Numbered from the stretch's first letter, positions 1 to 12,499 are shown. The stretch is 64,000 bases of DNA from Physella acuta (GCF_028476545.1 NW_026731670.1:310001-374000); one strand, 5' to 3'. Notes: generated by a model from the sequence alone, not told the origin. A program made the numbers and translations.

Positions 1-45
<45 letters not shown>

Positions 46-109
46 GGGGCAATACTTATTTTTTGCGGGTCAGAAGGGGGGGGGGGGAGGCTTTCTAGTT
101 CGGCCACTG
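1..109. mobile_element. Right end of a hAT-like non-autonomous element with a (TA)n array
   Basis: The window opens inside a (TA)n array (1-43). A G-run tract follows, then a terminus reading GTTCGGCCACTG, the reverse complement of CAGTGGCCGAAC. That matches the ends of the elements at 35759-37695 and 55133-56026, which also carry TA arrays. The left end lies outside the window, so no target duplication can be tested. Confidence 0.5.
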
Positions 110-479
110 GCTATAATACGACAAAATATATAAAAGTGATAAGTATTTTTTTAATGATTTAATGAGTTAATGATGATAATTAATAATGTAATGATTAGGA
201 ATTGAATCTACGTATTCATTCACAATACATAATACATCACTGGCTTTTGAAAATTAAATGCAGCTATTTGCCTTCTCCAGAACTCAGTAGTGTTATATAT
301 TACTAGCTGCATCCCGTGCTCCGCCACGGTAAATCTTTTTTAAATGTACCAACTTGGGAACAGAACAAAACTAAACACAACATAAACGAACGCAAAAAAA
401 CAAAAAAAAACCGAAAAAACAAACACAACACTCATAACATAAACACAATTTAAATGCAATCATAAAGGCATATTGCTCA

Positions 480-690
480 CAGTCTAGCCCGTAGCGCCAA
501 ATCGCGCCCTTTCCGGTGATTTGCACCCCCCTCAAAACTTTCGATTTGCACCCCTTCCCCCCCCCCCGCGCTAAAACTTTCGATTTCCGCCACCCCCCCC
601 CCCCCTCGCAAATTTTTTCCAACCCAATTTGGCGCCCCCTAAGGTCGGCACCCGGGGACATATGCCCCCCCCCCCCTCGCTACGCCTCTC
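480..690. mobile_element. Small hAT-like MITE of the GGCGTAGCG family, decayed copy
   Basis: C-rich sequence with the family signatures GATTTGCACCCC, GGCGCCCCCTAAGGTCGG and CCCGGGGACA, ending in CTCGCTACGCCTCT. The left end is degraded (GTAGCGCC near 491) and no clear target duplication is visible. Better copies lie at 10383-10580 and 21400-21626. Confidence 0.6.
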
Positions 691-699
691 CGATAAAAC

Positions 700-3110
700 C
701 CGACAGTATAAATAATAGGCAGTATCTATAATATATACAATATTTCACTTTATCCATTCACGCATTTTTTTCCCAGTACTTTAAATTTTTAAAATTTACC
801 ATAGAGTTTCATAACTAAAACCATTGCGCACCTAATGAACGTGATGACGCGTCTATAATAGTGCTGAATAGTTGATTAAAAATTATAAGTAATAAACAGT
901 AGGGCCTACATTCAGTGAATAAAATAAATAAAAGATTGCCTTTTATCAATCCATGCCAATTATAATTTTCTAACAATAATTTCCTCTTACACATCCGAAT
1001 AATTTGCATTCACATTTTGCTAATTATATTATTGCAACACTAATTCCTTCTATGACGAACGTATATTTGCATTCACATTTTTTATTAGCGTGAGTTTAAA
1101 TGTATTTTTAAATTACCTCCTTTGTCAAAATTAGAAAAGAGTTAAATTAATTTGATTTTTCTACCGTACTGTTATTATGTTATTAAAATGTATCCACTTT
1201 TTCTAGGAATATAAACGAAAATGATATTTGACATTGATCCTTTTAATATGTTTTAGCAATGTGCGTGTATTTAATATTTTCTTTAAGTTATGCAAAAGAG
1301 TAAACACAGTGGCAATTATAAAATAGCTCTATGCCGCTATATAAACAAACCCTACTCTAATACTTATAATAAGACACTGCGGTGCACTGAAAAGCACAGC
1401 ATGGTGCGAATGTTTACTTTTATGGTTCCAAAAGCTATAGCGATGACGGAAGGAAGGACTGACACACTACCAGCAGCGTTATATTATAGATTTACGTACT
1501 ACTAAAAAGAAGAAAATAAAACACCTAAATAGCGGCGTATGATTACGGCGCGGGTCAGCTCGTAAATATAATTCTCTTCATAGACAAGACGACGCAAGCC
1601 GAACATCTAACCCTCCTCCCGCCCCCACCCCGGCTCTCCAGGCATGCGAAACAGACCATATTGCCATCACCCCCTACCCCCTCTAGTATGGTGAGCTGTG
1701 CTTCACGATGAATGTTTACAATCGTAGAGTCGGGTCGAATTAGTGACGGCTATTAGGGGCAGAAATTTAGTTTTTAAACGATTTGAAACTATGTGTAGGT
1801 AAGAAGTTCTGTTTGATAATTTAATTGTGTACGTTTGTTAAAAAAGAGAGGTGAGCGAAAACTGTCATAGTTTCAGCGTTGATACATTTACATCGAGGGT
1901 AGTTCGGAGGGGGGATGGTGGGGGGCAGATAATAGCTAAGGTATTTTTGCTATTTATCACTTAACACATTTTGGTATGCCTGTTGGTGTGTTTCCAATAG
2001 AATAAATTTAATTTTTAATGATATTGATATTATACTGGAATTTTTTGGGGACTATAACGAGTAAATTTTTTCTTGGAATAGGATCACTAGTTTTGCTTGT
2101 CGCAGTAAAATTCTACGTATGATATAGAATAAGCTCTTTTTATTGTTTGTAAAGACAAATTATATCAACAATAACCTCTCGTCCAGTTATTGATAAATTA
2201 GGACTAGTGCTAGTTTAGGGCTAGTTTTAGGGTTAAATGTAGGTTTATAGCTGAGTTAGTTTTTTTTTTGTTAGGGTTGTTTTAGGTTTTTTGCTCGAAG
2301 TTTGGGGTTAAGATCAGGGTTCTTCAGCATCGGCGGTGGGGAGGGGGGGGGGGAATTTGACAGGGTGATAATGTCCTTGACCCGAAGCTGACCTATCATT
2401 TCCATCAATAGAACTAGTCTTGCCCAAAACATGAACAACCAAACGTCGTTGTGATAACCGAAAAAGGAGACTGGAGCAAGATATTTATTTCAACTAGAGG
2501 CTTCTGAAAAAACAGTTTCAAATAAAAGTTATTGACTATGGTTATTGAAAATTGACAATAGATCTTGATTGAATTGAAGATCCCAATGTTTTTAGGCAAT
2601 TAAAGCTTTGTTATTTTGAGTGTTTGGTAACTCTGATTATCGATCATAGTATACTGTTCATGCCACAGTAAGGGATTCTTTTTCAAAATCATTCGCAAGA
2701 CATCTATACATTCTGAGAATGAAACTTGTGATGGGATACCATGTAATTCTAAACTTTGAAGACCACTGGTCCACTGAACCTAATATCCATGTTTCATACA
2801 TTGATAATGTGATGCCAAGATAAACATTTGAAGTCAGAAAGCCATTTATACCTACATGTGACAAGAATTGAACGCTGGCTACAATGCAAAACCAAACTTG
2901 AATAAAGGCAAATGGTAGCGAGAGCTCACATTTAAAGATTACATCAAAGAAATATCGCCTTAAGACCTGGTCGTAGAGGCAAGAATTTATTTCACTTCAA
3001 CCCGACCAGAATTTGATAAATCAAAGGAAGAAAAACGCAGGATGTTATGCACAATGTGCAAAAGAAAAGATTGAGAACAGAGCGGACAATATGTATTATA
3101 TCTGCCATGT
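700..3110. other. Non-coding AT-rich stretch
   Basis: No convincing gene on either strand; open frames are short and low-complexity. About 803-855 matches the reverse complement of part of the dispersed repeat at 36776-37199 (shared ATTGCGC stem). About 2200-2290 is rich in TTAGGG-like words such as TTTAGGGCTAG and TTTTAGGGTT but is too irregular to call telomeric. Confidence 0.5.
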
Positions 3111-3127
3111 TCGTGTATATTATAGAA

Positions 3128-3510
3128 CATCTGGGGGGGGGGAGGGGGGGTCCGTATTTTCGTGACGGTGTGTGATGAGGGGGAGGGGGTTCAGATCGTG
3201 GGACGTCACACTTTTGCATTATAAAAAAGCAATGTTAGAAAACGAATTTTAGACGTTATTTCGCGTTTTAGAAAACTGTTTTAATAGGAATTTATAAAAA
3301 TATTCTATTTTGACAGAGTTCAGACAAGATTTTGGAAAAATATCGATGTTTTAAGAGAAATTCAACTGCAATTTTGAGGGGGGTTGTAGACTGAGGTGTG
3401 ACGTCATTTTAGGGGGGATGTCTGTCTTTTTGTGACGACGTGTGACGGAGGGGAGGAAGGGGGAGGTAAAACGTCAAAAAAAACCGTGACGTCATTTATG
3501 GGAGACCCCT
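3128..3510. mobile_element. MITE with AGGGGTC / TGACGTCA termini, copy A
   Basis: The right end reads TGACGTCATTTATGGGAGACCCCT. The interior has G-rich blocks next to GTGACG/GTGTGA words and a central AT-rich core (GCAATGTTAGAAAACGA). It aligns in reverse orientation to 41787-42157. The left terminus is degraded into a G-run. The superfamily is not assigned because no target duplication is clear. Confidence 0.6.
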
Positions 3511-3514
3511 TTAG

Positions 3515-4109
3515 AATAAACTTATTGACAACTCACAAAGCAACCTATGTTCGATAATTTTCCCCTGACGCCCATATATGTCCCATGCTGTATCTCAAAA
3601 AGTATTTAAGATATTGGAAAACCGTTAACATTTTTTTAAAAAATCTACGTGTCATTTTACTACTAAATGTGTTCCCAGATATTTGAAATTATGCCTGCAA
3701 TCCATGTGGCCCTGAAAGGGTTAAACAGTTTTCTACCATAAAAATAATAAACACAGCAAATATGTAATAAATGAATTGATTATTTAAAAAAAAACAGTCA
3801 AAAACTACATCTTATCAACAATGTTTCAAATATATCTTTATGATTGATCCTGCTAACAAAAATAATTTGAAAAGCTTAACGGTTAATGGGGCTATCAATT
3901 AGTATTTGTGATAAAAACATATGTTACAAGTAGGCCTATAAGTAAAAAAAAAATGAAGTATGAAAAGTTTACAGCGTAGCCATTCAACACAGTGGCAATA
4001 GCATAGTAGAAAAGTATCTAGCATTACGATCCTAGCATGTTTACTATTCAACTACACTAAAGAGAAGATCATTGTGTAGGGTTATGGCACAGGTTAAAAA
4101 ACAACCGTG
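3515..4109. other. Non-coding DNA 3' of the ankyrin gene
   Basis: AT-rich sequence between the MITE and the stop codon of the minus-strand ankyrin gene. It presumably holds that gene's 3' untranslated region. No second gene or structured element is visible. Confidence 0.4.
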
Positions 4110-7100
4110 TCAAAACAGTGATATTTTCGACCATTCACTGACAGGGAGTTTTGCTATTGGAGTTTGGAACGTCAAAATACTTTTGAGTTTAGGCGGTAAA
4201 TGTATCTGTGAGAGTCTTTCATTTCGATCTGGACTTTCTCCCAACGTTGTTGAAAATGTTATTAAAGCAAGTTTGAACAGTGACCAGGGTTGAGACATAG
4301 CTGATTTGACAATTTTAAAAATGTCAGCATTCAACGGCCATTGATTATTGGTGCCAAAGCGGCGGTCCTTCAAATTGATTTTGCTCAACTCACTCAAATT
4401 TTTCAAATCATCGAGGGTCATATATGATGTAGCTATAAGAAACTTCAATAAGTCCACTTTTTCAAGATGAATAGATAACATTAGGGCAGTTAACTTAGGC
4501 GTGTTTTGATTCGGCGAAGACGGTTTTAATACTACTCCGTTGTATATCAACATACGAAGAAAATTGAAATGACCAAACCGGATAATAATTTCATATGTTG
4601 GCCTATACTCCTCTGCCTTCAAAAGCCAAACCTGTTGTTTTACGCCCCCTAGTTCATGTTTAGAGAGCAAATGCCGATAATTTACACCTACCAACGGATT
4701 CACTCCTGCTTGAAGCAACATTTCTGAATAGGTAACCCTCTGGTAATCGCACTCTTGCAATACGCAGTGGGTTAAAGCTGACCTTTCATCTCGGTCATTA
4801 ATTTCAAGGTCGGCACCATACCATATGAAGTATTTTAGGAACTTTTCTAGAAAAATTTCATGTTTAATTAGATAAATTAGCGCTGTCTGACCTTTATTGT
4901 CGGTTAGATTGAAATTAGCGCCATAATTATAGAGGATTTCAAATACCGAAGAATTAACTCGTATACCAGATGCCATTTCAATATCTGTAACATTAGTTGA
5001 CGCGGCCATTACAGGTGAGATTCCTGTAGATGATAATTTATTGACATCGGCTCCAGCTTTTAATAAACGTTTAATAATCTTTATTTCTTTAAGACATGCT
5101 GCGAGAGTTAACGGCGGCAACAGTTCAGGAGTAGCTTCGTTTATTACTGATCCTTTACTAATTAAAATATCAACAGATTCTACATCTCCTCTACATATAG
5201 CTGTATGTAAGGCTTTTATGCCACAATGGTTTTTCGAATTTATTTCCGCGCCTGCATCTATCAAAATGTTTAGAATGTCTTTATTTCTGGCTAACATTAA
5301 GGGCGTGTCTCCATCGTGACTCTGATCATTAACATTACATCCAGCTTGTATTAAATGCCGCACTATTTCAATGCTAGATTTAAATACTGCGAAGTGTAAA
5401 GCAGTGTATCCATTATCATTGTTTACATCGACACTAGCACCACAGGACAACAATTTGAAAGCCATATCTTCACGTCCATTCTCTAATGCAAGCATTAAAG
5501 CCGTTTTGCCAGTACTTTGGATTAAGTAATCTTCCACAGAAGTAAAGTTGGTATCCAAAATATGTATATTACTTTGTCGGTAAGAATTTAACTTACGACG
5601 TTTGGATGGCAGTGATTCTAATCGCCCATCTTTAACATCAATTACATCTGATATGTGTGGCATATTCAAAATAATAGTCATAATTTTATTACACTGATAT
5701 CTTGCTGTAAAATGCAAAACTGTTTCGCCGAAATTATTCCGCATTCTTACATCAGCACCGGCATCAAGTAATCTGTGAACGATATCTAAATTTTCTTGCA
5801 GAACTACATAATGTAGAACTGTGTTACCAGATTTGTCTGCAATGTTAACTTTAGCTGCAGGAACAAGGAGTGCTTGTAAAATTTCCGCCTCCACTGAGAT
5901 GTTTAAGTCGGTCTGTGTGTCTGTACAACAAAACAAGTGGGCTGCTATATGTACGGGCGTTTTATGATCCGAGTTCTGTATGTTAACATCAGCTCCAGCT
6001 TCAAGCAACAATTTTACCTGTTCGAGACGTCTAGTTTTAACACAGTAATGTAAAACAGTTCTTCCCTTGTTGTTTGCGAGATTTACATCAGCTTTGTTAT
6101 CTAAAAGAAGCTGTAAAACTTCAGTGCTTAGTCTATCATTCATATGTTTCATAATATACTGGTGGTTTTGTAAAGACACAGTAGACTGTCTATCTTGAAA
6201 AAGTGAAGATATCGGAAGTGGACTCTGAGCAGCACCCTGATCTTGTGCAATGTAGACGGCAATATGCAGACATGTATTGCCGTCGGCATCTGTTTGTTTT
6301 AAGTCCGCTCCTTTCTGCGTAATGCTTTTAATTATTTCAACATCCCCTAGCTTTATTGCCTCTAACAAACACGGCACATGATCGTTGGAGCTAACATTAA
6401 CGTCTGCACCTTTCTGCACTAGAAGACTTGCGATCTCTTTACTCTTGTTGTTTAAAGCTAACGATAAGACTGGATTCTTCTCTGTATCGAGAGCATTTAC
6501 ATCAGCGCCATGGTCTATAAGTAGTTTCAGAAGTTCTAGACTTCCAAACTTCATAATATCCACAATTGGTAAAAGTCCAAATATGTTCGGCACATTAACT
6601 TTCGCACCGGCTTGCAGAAGACAGCTTATCGTTTGAAATAGTTTGTCGTTATCTACACAACCGCTGTTAGCTGGCATACTTTTTTCAACTTTAAATTTAG
6701 TTGATTTGTTCACCACAAATCTAACAGCAAAATGTAGGGGTGTTTCGCCATTACTTGTTTCTGCATTGACGTCAGCACCAGCTTCTATCAACTTTTTGAC
6801 AATTTCCTCTTGAACGTACTCCGCGGCCATATGTAACGGTGTCAGCTTGTTTTTCCTAACAAAATTGACATTGGCTTTTGCTTGAAGTAGAATATCTACA
6901 CATATTAAACTTTTATAATATATAGCTAGTATCAGTGGCGTTTTGTCTTCCTTAAAAACCATGTTTACATTAACTCCTTCCTCTATCAAATGCTGCAATA
7001 CATATTTATTGTTATGTGAATTGGTGTATGTTGATTTATGCATCAGTGTTATATAACTCCCAGCTTTAATGAGATCTCTCACTAAATCTAAGCGGTTTTC

Positions 7101-7610
7101 TTTAACAGCACGATATACCCCCGTACGGCCATTCATCTCTTTCTGTTTATTTTGAGCGATTTGATAATTTTCACCTTCCACAACGTAGCATAACAGGCCC
7201 TTAGCTCTTGCTATTTCTAGGGCTTTAATCCCATTTATACAAGAAAGAAAAGGCCCACGCCGAAGTAACTCTTTTACTGTGGTACTAAGCCCCCGATCGA
7301 CGGCAAGGGACAATGCTGTGTAGAAAGATCGATTTGATCGACTAATGTTAAGATCGGCACCTGCTTGTATTAGAACTTTCTGAGCCCGGAGATTTTTCCT
7401 TTTTATGGCTATCATAAGTGCTGTTAGCCCACTGTCATTTCTGTAATTGATTTCCTTATCATCGATCGCCAAGCCCGACAGCGCAGCTTCATAAACTTTT
7501 TTGACTGTAGCGTGATCGACATCTATTTCGACAAGATCATCATAGTCTTCTGAGAAATAAACTGAATTATCCTCTTCATATATAGAATACTCTCTCACAT
7601 ATAGATCCAT
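4110..7610 (-). CDS. Large ankyrin-repeat protein with C-terminal SOCS-box-like segment
   Basis: One uninterrupted exon of about 1166 residues. The first in-frame ATG on the minus strand is at 7610; the frame stays open eight codons further to a TTG but has no earlier ATG. After an acidic N-terminus of about 50 residues come some 24 ankyrin repeats to about residue 1080, with repeated TxLHxA and LLxAGADVN signatures (TPLHMAAEY, LLEAGADVN). The tail at about 1108-1148 (PWSLFKLAL ... HLPPKLKSILTF) fits a SOCS box: a hydrophobic helix, then an LPxxLKxxL-like end as in ASB proteins. By family knowledge such proteins bind elongin B/C and cullin 5 to present substrates for ubiquitination in the cytosol; for this gene that is inference. 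No intron is visible. A (TA)n array begins about 115 bp upstream of the ATG. Confidence 0.88.
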   Translation of the reverse strand: MDLYVREYSIYEEDNSVYFSEDYDDLVEIDVDHATVKKVYEAALSGLAIDDKEINYRNDSGLTALMIAIKRKNLRAQKVLIQAGADLNISRSNRSFYTALSLAVDRGLSTTVKELLRRGPFLSCINGIKALEIARAKGLLCYVVEGENYQIAQNKQKEMNGRTGVYRAVKENRLDLVRDLIKAGSYITLMHKSTYTNSHNNKYVLQHLIEEGVNVNMVFKEDKTPLILAIYYKSLICVDILLQAKANVNFVRKNKLTPLHMAAEYVQEEIVKKLIEAGADVNAETSNGETPLHFAVRFVVNKSTKFKVEKSMPANSGCVDNDKLFQTISCLLQAGAKVNVPNIFGLLPIVDIMKFGSLELLKLLIDHGADVNALDTEKNPVLSLALNNKSKEIASLLVQKGADVNVSSNDHVPCLLEAIKLGDVEIIKSITQKGADLKQTDADGNTCLHIAVYIAQDQGAAQSPLPISSLFQDRQSTVSLQNHQYIMKHMNDRLSTEVLQLLLDNKADVNLANNKGRTVLHYCVKTRRLEQVKLLLEAGADVNIQNSDHKTPVHIAAHLFCCTDTQTDLNISVEAEILQALLVPAAKVNIADKSGNTVLHYVVLQENLDIVHRLLDAGADVRMRNNFGETVLHFTARYQCNKIMTIILNMPHISDVIDVKDGRLESLPSKRRKLNSYRQSNIHILDTNFTSVEDYLIQSTGKTALMLALENGREDMAFKLLSCGASVDVNNDNGYTALHFAVFKSSIEIVRHLIQAGCNVNDQSHDGDTPLMLARNKDILNILIDAGAEINSKNHCGIKALHTAICRGDVESVDILISKGSVINEATPELLPPLTLAACLKEIKIIKRLLKAGADVNKLSSTGISPVMAASTNVTDIEMASGIRVNSSVFEILYNYGANFNLTDNKGQTALIYLIKHEIFLEKFLKYFIWYGADLEINDRDERSALTHCVLQECDYQRVTYSEMLLQAGVNPLVGVNYRHLLSKHELGGVKQQVWLLKAEEYRPTYEIIIRFGHFNFLRMLIYNGVVLKPSSPNQNTPKLTALMLSIHLEKVDLLKFLIATSYMTLDDLKNLSELSKINLKDRRFGTNNQWPLNADIFKIVKSAMSQPWSLFKLALITFSTTLGESPDRNERLSQIHLPPKLKSILTFQTPIAKLPVSEWSKISLF

Positions 7611-7723
7611 ATGTCCAAATCTGTAAACATTCAAGTTGCATTTTTAAATAAATGCTCTTATTACTAAACAAAACATTACTTTTATAATAAGAAATGTGTA
7701 ACATTTCTAAAATTTTACATACG

Positions 7724-7846
<123 letters not shown>

Positions 7847-7909
7847 TATACCGTATTAGTTGATGTGTGTCTAATATTGACATACAAAGCGTGCTTTATT
7901 TATATCTAA

Positions 7910-10240
7910 TTTGTGCTGCTGTTTCCAACTTTGCTGCTTAATTTGTATTTGCTTTTAAGTTATTCACAAATTTAAACATGATACAATTATCAAGTTCGAA
8001 TACAGTATTCTGTCACTAAAGGAATATGTTTTTAGCGCAATTTCCATTCTGGAGAATTGCGATTATTAACTCGTCATTTCTGGGAATGGATGGATGGATG
8101 TCCGCAGCTTTAAGTCGTATCTCCTCCTCAACGAAGCAATATCAAGGACTAGTTCCAAAATCAAATATGTTAAGCAAGTTCCAAGGATGATTGTGGGCTA
8201 AACAATTCCCGGAATTCCTTCCTGGATTTCCCGGAAAAGCCAAAAAACCTCGAAAAAATGCAGTTTTTGGCCCGTATCTCGGCAACCAGACCACTTAGCG
8301 ACTTGAAACATTTACCAATCGATTTCGGCCATAATTTAGAACAATATTGCCGAAGAAAGTTTTCAAAAATATCCTTTCGTTCGGTCACACAATTTTTTAA
8401 AAAAATTACATAAACACCTAAAAACCGATCGTTCTCCTAGCTTGAACGCACCACATCTATTTTTAGATAACATAAGGAAATTGCGCTTAAATTGTCACTA
8501 GACTTTTTATTAACTTGTTTTTACATAAGACACATATTATTGAGCCATACTTACTGTTCACACAGCTAAGCTGATTAAATTATGTTTTTTATTTCCTTTC
8601 TTAATAGATTAATTGAAGGCGAATACTTGAAAACATTCTTCATTCTACTTTAAAACCTACCAGAGCTGTGGGACTACACATGTGTAATCTATGTCGTCAT
8701 AATCGTCATGGACACCCGTAAACAAAGCAGTATAGACAGTCTATGTCCTCTCAGACAAAAGTGAAAGTGAAAGTAACGGAAAGAGATTTGAAAATTGAAA
8801 GGTAACAACCGGCTAGACATTTACGCAGTAAATAGACAAGGACATTCATCGTAATTAACACACTTATTTTAAGATAATCTCACGTTTATTTCCCTTTAGG
8901 TTAATTTAAGAAAAACATAATTTTGCTTAAATACGGCTCATAATCTATATTTGAAAGAGGTACTGGAAAATGTTTAATGATTTATTATTCCCATTATTAA
9001 ATTTGATCTGGGTGAAAATTAGCTAGACTTAAAATAACTTGAATTCTGAGTCAAAATAATACAAAAAAATTGTATGTACGAACATGCTACTTACCTAGAC
9101 CACATCTTCCGTGTTGGTCTGGCGACAGATATTTAAAAGTAAAAACCCGTATATTTTTTATCTTTTTCATTATGTTTAGAATAAACAAGTCTTTATAGTC
9201 ATACCTATTTTTCATGTTTCATATGTTTTCTAGACCTTTCCCCATACATTATTCGTTACATTGTAAAACTACGCTCAGTTATATAGTAAACACAAAGAAA
9301 AGCAATACATTATTAAAATATGTTTTAATATAAATCTGTTAACTATGATGTTTTAAAAATATATTTATTTCACACACGTATTGCGTAACCTAAAGTCTTA
9401 TGAGAATATAGTTAATCTTATGTACATTTATTTTTTATATATATATCTATAGGAAACATATTTTATAAGATCAGTAAATTTTATTGAAATTTTTAGGCCT
9501 CAATACAATTATTTTTATATTTACATTACTTTGACACAATGAATATGGTATCAACACTTGAACTAGGTACCACATATGTAAAGATTTACATAAAACATAG
9601 GTTAATAATTTGTTTATAAAAATGAACAATATATAACTTTAATTTGATTTTTAATATTTCCTAAAGTGGTGAAAATTCTCAATTCAATTAGGAGGGACAC
9701 ATTTTTATTTTCATATAGAGCTTGGTAAATTTTTATTGTGTGATCTTTACATTGTATCATATTTACAGTTGTGTGGCTAACATGGTTTAACAGTTCTCTC
9801 AACAAATTGAACTGAAAAAGAAAGTTACGTATGACAAAACGTCGGATATATACATCATGTAGCGGTTAAGTTATAAGAAATTAACCTCTAAAATACACAC
9901 GGCATCTCATATAACTGAAAAACCCCAAAGTTAAACTAATAACTCGTTTTATTTAAATAAACTTCTAGATATACTAAAAAATTATAGAAATGAGCAATAT
10001 TAGAATATAACTAATGTTGTTGAAAATCAATTGTGTCTTTTATATCTTTTGCATTTATAGAAGACCAGAAAATAAAAACTTAAATAGCAAAAAATAAAGT
10101 TGCAATAATCTTGTTTTTTCTGACAGCTATTTTCGTTTTATTTCTGTTCTCAGCTTTAAAACTCCTAATACTTCCGTCTTGCTCCCAAGTAGATTCTATG
10201 TCTTTCCTAGACAACATTTTTCTTGCCATTTGCAAATACC
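7910..10240. other. Non-coding stretch
   Basis: AT-rich with no supported gene. Region 8050-8470 is less AT-rich and holds phrases that read like an old interspersed repeat (GGATTTCCCGGAAAAGCC, TATCTCGGCAACCAGACC), but I cannot name its family. The remainder shows only short frames full of stops. Confidence 0.4.
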
Positions 10241-10241
10241 T

Positions 10242-11174
10242 TTAGAATGTCAGAATAAGTTCATTACCATTCTTCCTATAATCTTTTCCATGTTTCTTGT
10301 AATGTGAAACTGCAAGCATAGGATCAGCATAAGTTAAATTGTTCACCTTGGCTGAACAGTGTATGTTCACTTGACAATTCAATAGAGGCGTAGCGACCCT
10401 TCCCGGCGCCCGGGGACAAACTTTTCGATTTGCACCCCCCCCCCTCTTCGAGATTTCGATTTGCACCAACCCCCCTCAAACTTTCAATTTATTTTTCCAA
10501 CTCATTTTGGCGCCCCCTAAGGTCGGCGCCCGGGGACATTTGTCCCCCCCCCCCCGCCCCCCCACCTCGCTACGCTACTGCAATTCAATAAATCTGTTAC
10601 ATATTTCTTTTAACTCTTTGCGAAGTATTTCAAAAGCTTTTTCAAATCTTTTGTTACGAATTTCACTTTTTTAAAAAGTTATGTCCATTAAGGTTTGCAT
10701 TTTCTTGTTTATTTGTAGTCTACCTTCATTTTCTGATATTATATCATCCTTTACCTGTTTTTTAATCTCATTAATTCTTTGTTTTGTTGCGTCAGCTCTT
10801 TTATCATCTTCTTCTTTTAATTCAGATGATTTTTCATGTAAAAGTGTTGCTGCAAATTCCATCACAGCATCGAGTTTCTCAAACGTTGTTATACCCAACA
10901 ACTTAGCTATCTCTATGCCTAGATCTATAAACGTGTTGTTGAAATTTAAACAAGTTTCACTTAATATTTTATACAGCCTGATTATTTGAAAAGACCTTAG
11001 ATCTTTCAATAAATTTAAATCATTTAACAAACATTTTTCAAGCTTCGATAGCTCCTCACTAATTTTTCGTTCAGCGTTGACAAGTTCTGTATCTAGAAAG
11101 AAACGATATTTTTTTGCTGTTACTTCACAAAACAATTTTAACCTTGCATAATCTTTAAAGAATAAAAAAGCCAC
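10242..11174 (-). pseudogene. Remnant of an unrecognised helical, charged protein, interrupted by a MITE
   Basis: The minus frame 11174-10671 gives 167 residues rich in K, E and L with a coiled-coil-like middle (LSKLEKCLL, RINEIKKQVKDD). It begins at a GTG with no ATG nearby. Helical, charged sequence continues in the same frame beyond its stop until the element at 10383-10580. On the far side of that element a further open frame ends near 10242 (YADPMLAVSHYKKHGKDY). The element's exact 8-bp target duplication shows it landed in this sequence. I do not recognise the family and infer no function. Confidence 0.5.
10383..10580. mobile_element. hAT-like MITE, 198 bp, with exact 8-bp target duplication
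   Basis: The ends read TAGAGGCGTAGCGA and the reverse complement of CAGTAGCGTAGCGA. The flanks are CAATTCAA at 10375-10382 and again at 10581-10588. An 8-bp duplication with CAGNGGCGTA-type termini is the mark of the hAT superfamily. The interior is C-rich, with GGCGCCCGGGGACA in both halves, and is non-coding, so the element is non-autonomous. Confidence 0.85.
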
Positions 11175-11575
11175 GGTTTATTTAATGTTTTGCTGTACAT
11201 TAGTATCGATTTAAATGTCAAGGAGACGACTACACACGCAAACTAATAAGCAAATAAATAAACTAATGACCAACAGTAAGGAAAAAAAACGGTAATACAG
11301 GCAATACATTTTTGAAACATAAATTAAGCAAGTCAAAGATAAAATAACAATGTTTTTAATACATTTTGAAACTACTAGTTATACATTCTGTTTTTTGACA
11401 CTTTTGTAGACAAAATTAGACTGACCATGTTTTTATGCGTGTTTGATTTTGATCAATACATATGAAAAAATAAATTGAATGAATAAATAACTAATATACA
11501 CATTTTTTGTTTTGTATCTTTCTTCTAGAAATACGATCAAATAATGTTTGACAAACATGTTATACGAATGATCCA

Positions 11576-11577
<2 letters not shown>

Positions 11578-11667
<90 letters not shown>

Positions 11668-11672
11668 AGATA
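11578..11672. repeat. (TA)n followed by (GATATA)n
   Basis: A pure TA array to about 11650 passes into four GATATA-type hexamers. Confidence 0.9.
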
Positions 11673-11904
11673 AAAACATTTTTAATATATCTTGTATCAT
11701 CGTGAAAATATAAATACTACATGAATACATTTTTCAAAGCTAGTTTTTCATTTTTTTTTGGGCAGTGATCACTTGAGAAACCCTTTTGTAATCATCGCAT
11801 TTTCCATAATTTAATCCCAAAACATAAGATTATTTTAATCGGGCGATAGTTCTAAATCCAATGTTATTAAAATTAAGGCTTTTTATGCGAAATCGATAGG
11901 AAAA

Positions 11905-11927
11905 ATTGCTTTGCAGTTCTCTCTCTC

Positions 11928-11959
<32 letters not shown>

Positions 11960-12490
11960 AACACGGTAACTTGAATACTTTTACAGCTAGGTTGATGAAA
12001 TACTATATATAAATATGACATTTTATATATAAATTTTACATCAAATGTGTAGATCCGTATCATCTTTTCTGCCATTTTCGTTTACCAGAAGTGGAACTCA
12101 TTCTACTTTTTTTTTCAAAAGCCTTTAACTTGAGTACTGTTTCACATCGATAAACGAATTTTCACAAATAAGTAAAACGATCTGATTCCCTGCCGTCTTT
12201 CAAATTCTGAGTAATTTCCATTGACCGTAAGTATTACTTTACGCTATTGCCGATTTCTCAAAAAACGCTTATAAATTTATAAAGTACTAATATTCCGCAC
12301 TATTAAACACATGTCGTTAACTGCTTACTTGCAGCGCAATTTTTTTTCTACGCTATTCCACTCTATTTTATAAAGTTTAAGTATGCTAAAACGTATTAAA
12401 AAGCATGTCTACATCCCGAATTGACATCCCCATAGTGTTATATAAAAATGTAGGAGAAAGTTTAGGGGAGATTACCTCCGCTTTATTAAT
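11905..12490 (+). repeat. Dispersed repeat family R1 (CTCGTATATACGAAG family), 5'-truncated copy
   Basis: From a TC/TG tract onward the order of phrases is shared with 51570-52205: AGCTAGGTTGATGAAAT, GTAGATCCGTATCA, CTTGAGTACTGTTTCA, GATTTCTCAAAAAACGC, and finally GAAAGTTTAGGGGAGAT. The family's usual first 130 bp are absent. It has no coding capacity. Confidence 0.8.
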
Positions 12491-12499
12491 TGTAAGATA

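Noticed and set aside
2200-2290. Interstitial telomere-like TTAGGG words
   Set aside because: Spacing and sequence are irregular and no run of exact repeats exists; likewise the CCTAAAC words at 21900-21945.
5041-6636. Plus-strand frames opposite the ankyrin gene
   Set aside because: They mirror the repeated ankyrin codons on the minus strand and have no independent signature.
10681-10989. Plus-strand hydrophobic frame opposite the helical remnant
   Set aside because: Complement of Lys/Glu-rich helical codons; the minus strand is the better coding candidate.
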